A DNA stretch of 26,936 nucleotides from Clostridia bacterium (GTDB taxonomy: Bacteria; Bacillota_A; Clostridia; Oscillospirales; QAKW01). Of the stretch, positions 6,877 to 13,929 are shown in pieces (position 1 is the stretch's first letter; each line of letters opens with the position of its first letter). The notes under the pieces are model-generated. The model was not told the DNA's origin and searched no databases. It saw only the letters and a list, made by a program, of their open reading frames with translations. Location of the stretch: contig JAFQKO010000188.1 in the NCBI GenBank assembly GCA_017396865.1, positions 1 to 26,936 of the forward strand. Reading direction: 5' to 3'. The position numbers and the translations under genes are program-made.

Positions 6877-8913
6877 ATGGAGCCGATCGTTGCCGTAGCG
6901 GGCAATCCGAACGTCGGAAAAAGTACGGTGTTTAATGCGCTGACCGGCCTGAAGCAGCATACGGGGAATTGGACGGGAAAAACGGTGAGCAATGCGGAAG
7001 GCATCTGCACCACCGCAGGCGGACGGGTGCGGCTGGTGGATATCCCCGGCACCTATTCGCTGCTCGCCCATTCGGCCGAGGAGGAGGTGGCGCGCAATTT
7101 TCTTTGCTTCGGCGGTGCGGATGCCGTGATCGCCGTTTGCGATGCCACCTGCTTGGAGCGCAATCTGAATCTGGTGTTGCAGATTTTGGAGATCACCGAT
7201 CGGGTGTTGGTTTGCGTCAATCTGATGGATGAAGCGGCCCGCAAGGGCATCTCGGTGGAGATCGACCGCCTTTCCGTGCGGCTGGGAGTGCCCGTGGTGG
7301 CAACGGTGGCGCAGAAAAAGAAGAGCCTTGCCGCCCTCACCGATCGGCTGGATTCGCTGCTGGCGGGTAAAATCAGCCCCAAGCCCTGCAAGGTTCAATA
7401 CGATGCGGCGCTGGAGCAGGCGATCACCGCAGTGGAGCGGCAGCTTCGGCCGCTCGTCGGCGCTCGACTTGATGCCCGCTGGTTGGCGCTGCGATTGCTG
7501 GAGGGGGATGCGGCGCTGGCGGAGGAGGCAGAGCGCTTTTTGGGGCGCTCCCTGAGCGCTGTCGATTTGGAGGAGCCAAGAAGAATCGCAGGCGATGGAT
7601 TGAAGGAGCGGATCGTTGGCAGTATCTACGCCCAAGGTGCCGCCATCGCCGCCGATTGCGTGCGGGCGATGCCCCGTAAGCGGGATTTGGATCGCCGCAT
7701 CGACGGCATTCTGACCCACCGTTGGGCGGCTTATCCCATTATGCTTATGATGCTGGCGGTCATTTTATGGCTGACCGTGGAGGGCGCCAATTATCCCTCC
7801 CAATGGCTCTCAAGCGGCTTTGCTTGGCTGCAGGAGCGTTTAACCTCCTTGTTTACTGCGCTGAACGCCCCCGCATGGCTGCACGGTGCGATGGTGCTGG
7901 GTGCTTATCGGGTGTTGGCATGGGTGGTCTCGGTAATGCTGCCGCCGATGGCAATCTTTTTCCCGCTCTTTACGTTGCTGGAGGATGCGGGATTTCTGCC
8001 GCGGATCGCTTATAATTTGGATCGTCCCTTTCAGCGGTGCAATGCCTGCGGGAAGCAGGCGCTTACCATGTGTATGGGCTTTGGGTGTAACGCCGTCGGT
8101 GTGACCGGGTGCCGTATCATCGATTCCCCGCGGGAGCGGTTGATCGCGGTGTTGACCAATGCCTTTGTGCCTTGCAACGGCAGGTTTCCTATGCTCATCG
8201 CGCTGATCTCCATGTTTTTCGTGGCGGGCAGGCAAACGGGGCTTTCGGCACTGTTGCTCACAGGTGTGATCCTGCTTGGCGTTTTGATGACCTTCCTTGT
8301 TTCCCGCCTGCTCTCCGAAACGGTGCTGCAGGGAATGCCGTCTTCTTTTGTTTTGGAGTTGCCGCCTTATCGCAGACCGCAGTTTGGCAAGGTGCTGGTA
8401 CGGTCGTTATTGGATCGAACGCTGTTCGTTTTGGGGCGGGCAGCAGCGGTGGCCGCACCCGCGGGGCTGATCCTTTGGATCGCGGCCAACGTAACGGTGG
8501 GGGAGATGAGCCTTTTGGCCCATTGCGCCGCCGCTTTAGACCCTATCGGGCGTCTGCTGGGGATGGACGGCGTGATTTTGATCGCCTTTATTCTGGGCTT
8601 TCCCGCCAACGAGATCGTGTTGCCGATTATATTAATGGCCTATACGGCGCAGGGTACCTTGATGGAGGCGGCGAGTCTTTCTGCCATGCGGGAGATCTTG
8701 GTTGCCAACGGCTGGACTTGGACAACAGCCCTTTGCACCCTGCTTTTTGCGCTGTTCCATTGGCCCTGCTCCACGACTTTGCTGACGGTGAAGAAGGAGA
8801 CGGGACGCTGGGGCTGGGCGGCCTTTGCCGCCGCATTGCCTACAGCGGTTGGGGCGGTGCTTTGCCTTGCGACGGCAACGATTTCTAAAGTTATGGTTGC
8901 ATTTTTGAATTGA
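6877..8913 (+). CDS. feoB: Ferrous iron transport protein B (GTPase-permease)
   Basis: FeoB imports Fe(II) across the membrane, and its N-terminal G domain binds GTP. The G1 loop GNPNVGKST is at residues 9-17, G3 DIPG at 55-58 and G4 NLMD at 115-118. A helical regulatory domain follows to about residue 270. The membrane part starts near residue 285 with IMLMMLAVILWLTV and contains the two conserved gate regions. The first includes CNACGKQALTMCMGFGCNAVGVTGCRI near residue 387, with CN(A)VG typical of the family. At 678 residues it is at the short end of the family but appears complete. The GTG at 6870 overlaps the feoA stop, but ATG at 6877 begins the conserved G domain. The thrS promoter lies in its final codons. 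Confidence 0.96.
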   Translation: MEPIVAVAGNPNVGKSTVFNALTGLKQHTGNWTGKTVSNAEGICTTAGGRVRLVDIPGTYSLLAHSAEEEVARNFLCFGGADAVIAVCDATCLERNLNLVLQILEITDRVLVCVNLMDEAARKGISVEIDRLSVRLGVPVVATVAQKKKSLAALTDRLDSLLAGKISPKPCKVQYDAALEQAITAVERQLRPLVGARLDARWLALRLLEGDAALAEEAERFLGRSLSAVDLEEPRRIAGDGLKERIVGSIYAQGAAIAADCVRAMPRKRDLDRRIDGILTHRWAAYPIMLMMLAVILWLTVEGANYPSQWLSSGFAWLQERLTSLFTALNAPAWLHGAMVLGAYRVLAWVVSVMLPPMAIFFPLFTLLEDAGFLPRIAYNLDRPFQRCNACGKQALTMCMGFGCNAVGVTGCRIIDSPRERLIAVLTNAFVPCNGRFPMLIALISMFFVAGRQTGLSALLLTGVILLGVLMTFLVSRLLSETVLQGMPSSFVLELPPYRRPQFGKVLVRSLLDRTLFVLGRAAAVAAPAGLILWIAANVTVGEMSLLAHCAAALDPIGRLLGMDGVILIAFILGFPANEIVLPIILMAYTAQGTLMEAASLSAMREILVANGWTWTTALCTLLFALFHWPCSTTLLTVKKETGRWGWAAFAAALPTAVGAVLCLATATISKVMVAFLN

Positions 8914-8925
8914 TGGTGTTATAAT
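8897..8925 (+). promoter_or_regulatory. Sigma-A promoter of thrS
   Basis: TTGCAT (8897-8902) and TATAAT (8920-8925) have a 17-base spacer and an extended -10 TG at 8917-8918. The -35 box lies inside the end of feoB. A small hairpin TACGG-AAAAA-CCGTA follows at 8933-8947. The leader is only about 55 bases, too short for a T-box. Confidence 0.75.
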
Positions 8926-8985
8926 CATTAAATACGGAAAAACCGTAATAATAAAAATTCTATTAAAAGGTGTGGTGAAAAAGAA

Positions 8986-10920
8986 ATGCAAGTTAAAATC
9001 AACGGTCAGATGATCGAAACGGAAGCCGGTGCATCGGTATTTGATGCCGCATTTGCGCTGGATCCCGCAGCTGCCCGCGAAGCTCTCTGCTGCGCGGTCA
9101 ACGGTGAGGTAAAGGAGTTGACTTATGTTCCTTCGGAAGGTGATGAGGTGACTACCCTGACTTTCGCGGATGAGCAGGCTAAGAAGGTCTTCTGGCACAC
9201 CACATCCCATGTGCTGGCTCAGGCTGTTAAGCGCCTTTTCCCCAACGCGAAGTTCGCCATCGGTCCCGCCATCGACGCAGGCTTCTATTATGATTTCGAG
9301 GTCGAAACTCCCTTTACCGCCGAGGATCTGCAGAAGATCACCGCCGAGATGAAAAAGATCGTCAAGGAGCGGCTGAAGCTGGAGCGGTTCGAGCTTCCCG
9401 TTGAAGAAGCAAAAGAGCTGATGAAGGATGAGCCCTATAAATTGGAGCTGATCGAGGAGCACGCAGGTAAGGGAGAGAATATCTCCTTCTATCGCCAGGG
9501 TGAGTTTACCGATCTTTGCGCCGGCCCCCATCTCTTTGATGTTTCCAAGATCAAGGCGATTGCTCTGTTGAGCTCCACCGGTGCCTATTGGCGCGGCGAT
9601 TCTAACCGCCCCATGCTCCAGAGAATCTACGGCATCTCCTTTATGAAGGCCGCCGAGCTGGAAGCCCATCTGGCGCAGTTGGAGGAGGCCCGTAAGCGCG
9701 ACCATAATAAGCTGGGTCGTGAGCTGGAGTTCTTTACAACGGTGGACGTCATCGGTCAGGGTCTGCCTATCCTGCTGCCCAAGGGCGCCAAGGTGGTTCA
9801 AACCCTGCAGCGCTGGATCGAGGATGAGGAAGAAAAGCGCGGCTATCTCTTGACCAAGACTCCGCTGATGGCCAAGAGCGATCTCTATAAAATTTCCGGT
9901 CACTGGGATCATTATCTCGACGGTATGTTCGTTCTCGGCGATCCTACCGACGAGACCAAGGAATGCTTTGCCATGCGTCCCATGACCTGCCCCTTCCAAT
10001 ATCAGGTCTTTTTGAATCGGATGCGCTCCTACCGCGATCTGCCGATGCGGCTGGGCGAGACCTCTACCTTGTTCCGTAACGAGGATAGCGGCGAGATGCA
10101 CGGCCTGATCCGTGTTCGTCAGTTCACCATCTCCGAGGGTCACCTGATCCTCCGTCCCGATCAGCTCGAGGAAGAGTTCAAGGGTTGCTTGGAGTTGGCT
10201 AAATATTGCTTGGATACCTTGGGTATGCTGGAGGATTGCTCCTTCCGCTTCTCTCAATGGGATCCCAACAACACCGAAAAATATATCGGTACGCCCGAGC
10301 AATGGGATGAGGCTCAAGGCATTATGGGCAAGATTCTGGATGATCTCGGCGTAGAGTATTCCATCGGTATCGACGAGGCCGCCTTCTACGGCCCCAAGCT
10401 GGATATTCAGTATAAAAACGTATTCGGTAAGGAAGATACCATCGTTACCATTCAGGTCGACCAGTTGTTGGCTGAGCAGTTCGATATGTCCTATATCGAT
10501 CAGAATGGTCAGAAGGTTCGCCCTTATATCATCCACCGTACCTCGATGGGCTGCTATGAGCGTACCTTGGCATACTTGATTGAAAAGTATGCAGGCGCAC
10601 TGCCTACCTGGATGTCGCCCACTCAAGTTAAGGTGCTGCCCATCAGTGAGCGCACCATGGAGAAGGCCACCGAGGTCTATGAGCAGCTCCGCGCTGCAGG
10701 CCTGCGGGTCGAGCTGGATGAGCGCAACGAAAAGATCGGCTATAAGATCCGTGAAGCCCAGCTTCAGAAGATCCCCTATATGGTCATCATCGGCGAGAAG
10801 GAGGCCGAAGCCGGCACCGTTTCCGTTCGCGGACGCAAGGATGGCGACCTCGGCTCCATGCCTGTTGCCGACTTTATTGCTCTTATCAAAGAGGTTATCG
10901 AAACCAAAGCCAAGAAATAA
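8986..10920 (+). CDS. thrS: Threonyl-tRNA synthetase
   Basis: This enzyme charges tRNA-Thr with threonine. The 644 residues carry the full bacterial layout: an N-terminal TGS domain (1-60), an editing domain with HTTSH at residues 71-75 and GPAIDAGFYYDFE, a class II catalytic core, and the C-terminal anticodon-binding domain (KVLPISERTMEKATEVYEQLRAAG onward). The zinc ligands appear as the Cys in RPMTCPFQYQ, the His in SEGHLI and the His in IIHRTSMG. Motif 2 differs from the usual MNCPGH, having TCPFQ in place of NCPGH. A GGTGTGG site precedes the ATG. It has its own promoter and terminator, with no visible T-box. Confidence 0.97.
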   Translation: MQVKINGQMIETEAGASVFDAAFALDPAAAREALCCAVNGEVKELTYVPSEGDEVTTLTFADEQAKKVFWHTTSHVLAQAVKRLFPNAKFAIGPAIDAGFYYDFEVETPFTAEDLQKITAEMKKIVKERLKLERFELPVEEAKELMKDEPYKLELIEEHAGKGENISFYRQGEFTDLCAGPHLFDVSKIKAIALLSSTGAYWRGDSNRPMLQRIYGISFMKAAELEAHLAQLEEARKRDHNKLGRELEFFTTVDVIGQGLPILLPKGAKVVQTLQRWIEDEEEKRGYLLTKTPLMAKSDLYKISGHWDHYLDGMFVLGDPTDETKECFAMRPMTCPFQYQVFLNRMRSYRDLPMRLGETSTLFRNEDSGEMHGLIRVRQFTISEGHLILRPDQLEEEFKGCLELAKYCLDTLGMLEDCSFRFSQWDPNNTEKYIGTPEQWDEAQGIMGKILDDLGVEYSIGIDEAAFYGPKLDIQYKNVFGKEDTIVTIQVDQLLAEQFDMSYIDQNGQKVRPYIIHRTSMGCYERTLAYLIEKYAGALPTWMSPTQVKVLPISERTMEKATEVYEQLRAAGLRVELDERNEKIGYKIREAQLQKIPYMVIIGEKEAEAGTVSVRGRKDGDLGSMPVADFIALIKEVIETKAKK

Positions 10921-10924
10921 TAGT

Positions 10925-10956
10925 AAAGCCCTCGGCAAAAGCCGAGGGCTTTGTTT
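10925..10956 (+). terminator. Intrinsic terminator of thrS
   Basis: A perfect 12-base inverted repeat (10925-10936 AAAGCCCTCGGC, 10941-10952) has an AAAA loop and is followed by GTTT. It could also serve the convergent AraC-type gene. Confidence 0.88.
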
Positions 10957-10957
10957 C

Positions 10958-10975
10958 TTGACACTGCAATCGGTG
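10958..10975 (+). repeat. Left copy of an imperfect 18-base repeat flanking the sialic-acid cassette
   Basis: TTGACACTGCAATCGGTG here matches 13872-13889 at 16 of 18 positions. The terminator segment before it, GCCGAGGGC-T-TTGT at 10941-10954, also matches 13841-13854 at 13 of 14. The right copy is a working promoter -35 region. This copy has no clear -10 and no + strand gene behind it, so it looks like a relic. Confidence 0.6.
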
Positions 10976-11035
10976 ATTCGGCATGAAACAAAACATCTCA
11001 ATCGAAGAGTTGTCCCATAATTGTTTATTTTGAAT

Positions 11036-11830
11036 TCAAAGGGGGGGTCTTTTTCGGTATTGAAGCGGCGAACAATGTTCTTCCTCTTTAAAGACACGTG
11101 AAAAATACGAAAAACTGCTGAAACCGTATTTCTCGCTGATTGCGGAGATCGATAAATTAGTTTTCTTCAAATCGTTTTTGGCAAGGACGAGCCGTGTCTT
11201 TAAGATGTACTTCATAACGGTCATTCCCGTATACTTTTTGAATTGTCTGCAAAAATGATATTTACTAATATTGACAGCGGCGCAAATACTGTCGATATTG
11301 ATATCATCGGATATATTTTTATTGATGTAACAGATCGCTTTGTCCATAATACCCTTAACCGAGAAGGTGCTTGCCTTGGAATATTTATCAAGATAAAAAA
11401 GGAGTTTTATGCAGCAGGAAAACAACAGTAGTTCTCGTTCATCATCGGTATTGCTTGCCAAAGATTCATTAAAAATACCGTCCAATTCCTTTTGCTCTTT
11501 CTCATCGATTTCGGCATAAACGATTGCCTTATCGGAAAAAGCTTTAAATCTGTTATTCTCGCCAAGCAGATCCAATATTTTATTCAGGTTGCCGCAGGAG
11601 ATGTTCAGCTTGCTGCGGTCGTAGATTTCTGGAACGTCCGGCATGGTATAATGATAGGTATCCGCCGCAATGAAAACAAGTCCCCCTTTTTTGATGGGGA
11701 AAACGTCCTCGGCGCAAACGATGCTTCCGCCGTTGGAATAAAAATACATAATAAGATGCTCGGTTGAAGCGTGCCAGGTTTTATATAAGGGGTCTTTTCC
11801 TGTTTGGTGGCAAACAATACCGTCTTTCAT
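11036..11830 (-). CDS. AraC-family transcriptional regulator
   Basis: The 264-residue protein has a C-terminal pair of helix-turn-helix motifs (about residues 165-260). The segments NIDSICAAVNISKYHFCRQFKKYTGMTVMKYI and SISAISEKYGFSSFSYFSRVFKEEEHCSPLQYRK contain the family landmarks. The N-terminal part looks like a cupin-type sugar-sensing domain (SNGGSIVCAEDVFPIKKGGLVFI). The frame continues upstream to 11875, but ATG at 11830 follows GAGGTGATT. A run of seven C residues in coding sense sits just before the stop, so a one-base change there would alter the C-terminus. It is divergent from nanA and probably activates the nanA-sialidase pair in response to sialic acid or a derivative; that is inference from position. 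Its AT-rich codon use differs from thrS. Confidence 0.88.
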   Translation of the reverse strand: MKDGIVCHQTGKDPLYKTWHASTEHLIMYFYSNGGSIVCAEDVFPIKKGGLVFIAADTYHYTMPDVPEIYDRSKLNISCGNLNKILDLLGENNRFKAFSDKAIVYAEIDEKEQKELDGIFNESLASNTDDERELLLFSCCIKLLFYLDKYSKASTFSVKGIMDKAICYINKNISDDINIDSICAAVNISKYHFCRQFKKYTGMTVMKYILKTRLVLAKNDLKKTNLSISAISEKYGFSSFSYFSRVFKEEEHCSPLQYRKRPPL

Positions 11831-11846
11831 GGAATCACCTCGATTA

Positions 11847-11875
11847 AGTTTAACATACATTAATGAAAAAAGCAA
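11847..11875 (-). promoter_or_regulatory. Promoter of the AraC-type gene
   Basis: Read on the minus strand, TTGCTT (11875-11870) and TAAACT (11852-11847) are 17 bases apart with an extended -10 TG. It ends 16 bases before the start codon. Confidence 0.55.
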
Positions 11876-11927
11876 TATAAGTAAAATTTAAGGCAATAAA
11901 CGCCTATATATTCGCCGTTTTTTGATG

Positions 11928-11933
11928 TATAAT
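11928..11933 (+). promoter_or_regulatory. -10 box of nanA without a clear -35, likely activator-dependent
   Basis: A consensus TATAAT lies 30 bases before the nanA start. At the -35 distance there is only TATATA. Upstream are AGGC/GCCT as an inverted pair (11891-11894, 11902-11905) and CGCC as a direct repeat (11901, 11913). These could be part of the AraC-type binding site. Confidence 0.5.
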
Positions 11934-11963
11934 ATCCGCAACATCATTAATAGGAGAATTATA

Positions 11964-12836
11964 ATGAAACCATATAACGGCATTTTTACTGCCCTGCTTA
12001 CTCCCTTTGATTCAAATAATAGGATCAACGAACAGCAGCTTGAAACGCTGGTAAAATTCAATCTGGAAAAGGGCGTAACGGGATTTTATGTCGGCGGTTC
12101 CACCGCCGAGGCCTTTTTGCTTTCGACCGATGAACGAAAGCAGATTATGGATGTAGTAAAGAGTGCAGCGCCAAATGCTACCCTTATTGCGCACATTGGC
12201 TCCATAAATGAGCGGGAAGCCAAAGAACTCGCGCTCCACGCAAAGAAAACCGGGTATGACGTAATCTCGTCCGTTGCCCCTTTTTATTATAAATTTACCT
12301 TTGAAGAAATTAAAAACTACTATTTCCGCCTTGCCGATGCAGCGGAATTGCCGATGTTGGTTTACCACTTTCCTGCTTTTTCGGGGGTCAATATGGGAAT
12401 CGACGAAATGGGGCAATTTCTCCAAGACGATCGTTTTTTGGGTATTAAGTATACCTCTAACGATTTCTTCACCATGGAGCAATGCAAATCTAATTTTCCT
12501 GAAAAGATCGTATATAACGGCTTCGATGAGATGTTTTTAGCCGGTCTTTCGATGGGCGCAGACGGCGGGATCGGCAGTACCTACAACTTTATGGCGGATA
12601 AATTTTTGAAAATCAAGGCACTCTTTGAGGCGGGTAAAATGGACGAAGCGCAAGCGCTTCAAAAAGAGGCAAACAAAATCATCACCATCCTTTGCAAGAT
12701 CGGTGTGATGCAGGCGGAAAAAGAGGTCTTGAATCAGCTCGGTTTTGATTTCGGTGTTTGCCGCCATCCCTTCGGTGAGCCCGATGCGGAGCAAAAAGCA
12801 TGGATCGCCAAGGAAATCATTCCGTTTGTGAAATAG
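11964..12836 (+). CDS. nanA: N-acetylneuraminate lyase
   Basis: NanA splits N-acetylneuraminate into pyruvate and N-acetylmannosamine in the cytoplasm. The 290-residue protein belongs to the DapA/NAL class I aldolases. It has GIFTALLTPFD near the N-terminus, GGST at residues 44-47 for the pyruvate carboxylate, the Tyr134 in VYHFPAFSGVN, and the Schiff-base Lys162 in GIKYTSND. NGFDEMF, GADGGIGSTYN and CRHPFG are specific to sialic-acid lyases rather than dihydrodipicolinate synthases. The ATG follows AGGAG; the open frame upstream to 11922 covers the promoter and is not coding. The sialidase gene starts eight bases downstream, so the two form an operon. No nanE, nanK or transporter lies in the window. 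Confidence 0.93.
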   Translation: MKPYNGIFTALLTPFDSNNRINEQQLETLVKFNLEKGVTGFYVGGSTAEAFLLSTDERKQIMDVVKSAAPNATLIAHIGSINEREAKELALHAKKTGYDVISSVAPFYYKFTFEEIKNYYFRLADAAELPMLVYHFPAFSGVNMGIDEMGQFLQDDRFLGIKYTSNDFFTMEQCKSNFPEKIVYNGFDEMFLAGLSMGADGGIGSTYNFMADKFLKIKALFEAGKMDEAQALQKEANKIITILCKIGVMQAEKEVLNQLGFDFGVCRHPFGEPDAEQKAWIAKEIIPFVK

Positions 12837-12844
12837 GAGAAAAA

Positions 12845-13801
12845 ATGCTGCTTGAAAAGGTTAACGGTGAAGTTTATTCGCAATGCCGAATCCCCGGCAT
12901 TGTTATAACCGAAAACGGTACGCTGCTTGCCTATTATGAATGCCGAAAATCGAACTCCGATTGGGCTGAAATTGATATTAAAATCATCCGAAGCAGCGAT
13001 GAGGGTGATTCTTGGCAAACAGTCAACGTTTTGGAGGGGAACGGGAATACCCTTAATAATCCCGTTATGTTTGTTAAGGGAGAGGAACTTCATTTTTTAT
13101 TTTTAAAAAACTATAAGGAACTTTTCCATTGTGTGAGCACAGACGACGGAAAAACCTTTTCCGAACCGCAACAAATCTCTGTTTCTTGTGATTTTTTCTA
13201 CAGTGTCATTGCAGTTGGTCCCGGTCATGGAATCGTGCATGACGATACTATGATCGTACCCGTCTGGTTTGCGCAAAACAAAGAGGATCCTAAGGCCCAT
13301 CGCCCTTCAATTATTGCCACTTTGTACTCAAAAGACGGAAAAGAATGGAAGATCGGCGAAATCATCGGCCGAGAGGTGTTGGTAAATCCCAGCGAATGTG
13401 CTTTGGCAGTTACGGCAGAAAACAACGTGCTTATTTCTATCCGGAATGAAAATGAATGTCATCAACGTGCATTTGCAATAAGTGAGAACGGATTCAGCGG
13501 CTGGGGAGAGGTCTCTTTTTATCCGCAGATGACGGATCCGATTTGTATGGGCAGTATGTGCCACCAAAACGGAAGAATCTACCATATCAATTGTGAGTCA
13601 AATACCGCCAGAGAAAATCTGACGGTAAAAATCAGCGACGACGGTTTTAAAAGCTTTGAGCGAGTTTTTGTAGATACTCCCGGCGGTTATTCCGATCTGG
13701 CTGTTAAAAACGATACGCTCTACGTTTTCTATGAGCGGGATTGCAAAAACGGCGGATTATATTTCAAAAGAGTTTTCGCCAATCAAGGAAAAATTCTATG
13801 A
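12845..13801 (+). CDS. GH33 sialidase-like protein without signal peptide
   Basis: This 318-residue beta-propeller protein should remove terminal sialic acid from glycans. The arginine triad is visible as Arg15 (CRIPG), Arg200 (SIRNE) and Arg256 (ESNTARENLTV). The nucleophile pair is Tyr282 (GGYSDLA) and Glu184 (NPSEC). Asp39 or Asp44 in SDWAEID is the candidate acid/base. Four Asp-box-like segments occur: SSDEGDSW, STDDGKTF, SKDGKEW and SDDGFKSF. Most bacterial sialidases are exported, but this one starts directly with MLLEKVNGEVYSQCRIPG, with no signal peptide, lipobox or carbohydrate-binding domain. AGGAG precedes the ATG, eight bases after nanA. It may act on imported sialosides inside the cell and pass the product to NanA. 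Activity itself is not proven. Confidence 0.82.
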   Translation: MLLEKVNGEVYSQCRIPGIVITENGTLLAYYECRKSNSDWAEIDIKIIRSSDEGDSWQTVNVLEGNGNTLNNPVMFVKGEELHFLFLKNYKELFHCVSTDDGKTFSEPQQISVSCDFFYSVIAVGPGHGIVHDDTMIVPVWFAQNKEDPKAHRPSIIATLYSKDGKEWKIGEIIGREVLVNPSECALAVTAENNVLISIRNENECHQRAFAISENGFSGWGEVSFYPQMTDPICMGSMCHQNGRIYHINCESNTARENLTVKISDDGFKSFERVFVDTPGGYSDLAVKNDTLYVFYERDCKNGGLYFKRVFANQGKIL

Positions 13802-13838
13802 TTGACACGTCAACTCCCTGATTTCGCAAAGACAAAAA

Positions 13839-13868
13839 GCGCCGAGGGCATTGTCCTCGGCGCATTTT
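13839..13868 (+). terminator. Intrinsic terminator of the sialidase operon
   Basis: A nine-base inverted repeat GCGCCGAGG (13839-13847) and CCTCGGCGC (13855-13863) with a seven-base loop is followed by ATTTT. It lies 37 bases after the sialidase stop. Confidence 0.82.
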
Positions 13869-13871
13869 CGA

Positions 13872-13889
13872 TTGACACCGTAATCGGTG
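13872..13889 (+). repeat. Right copy of the 18-base repeat flanking the sialic-acid cassette
   Basis: TTGACACCGTAATCGGTG matches 10958-10975 with two mismatches. This copy includes the -35 box of the PHP gene promoter. A third TTGACAC lies at 13802-13808, directly after the sialidase stop. Confidence 0.6.
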
Positions 13890-13900
13890 CGTGATAAAAT
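13872..13900 (+). promoter_or_regulatory. Sigma-A promoter of the PHP-domain gene
   Basis: TTGACA (13872-13877) and TAAAAT (13895-13900) are separated by 17 bases, with an extended -10 TG at 13892-13893. The start codon is 29 bases beyond the -10. Confidence 0.8.
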
Positions 13901-13929
13901 AGCAAAAAAGAAAACAAGGAGCGTTGCGT

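Noticed and set aside
6523..7719. 398-codon open frame on the minus strand across feoA and feoB
   Set aside because: It is a shadow; feoA and feoB are clear on the plus strand.
8914..8985. T-box riboswitch before thrS
   Set aside because: The spacer is only 72 bases and has one five-base-pair hairpin, with no T-box consensus or antiterminator.
8632..11097. 821-codon open frame on the minus strand across thrS
   Set aside because: It is a shadow of thrS codon bias. The opposite strand encodes a complete, conserved synthetase, and the minus frame runs through the thrS terminator and feoB end.
10925..13868. Insertion sequence or integrative element
   Set aside because: There is no transposase, integrase or long terminal inverted repeat. 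The flanking similarity is a terminator-promoter junction, not an IS end.
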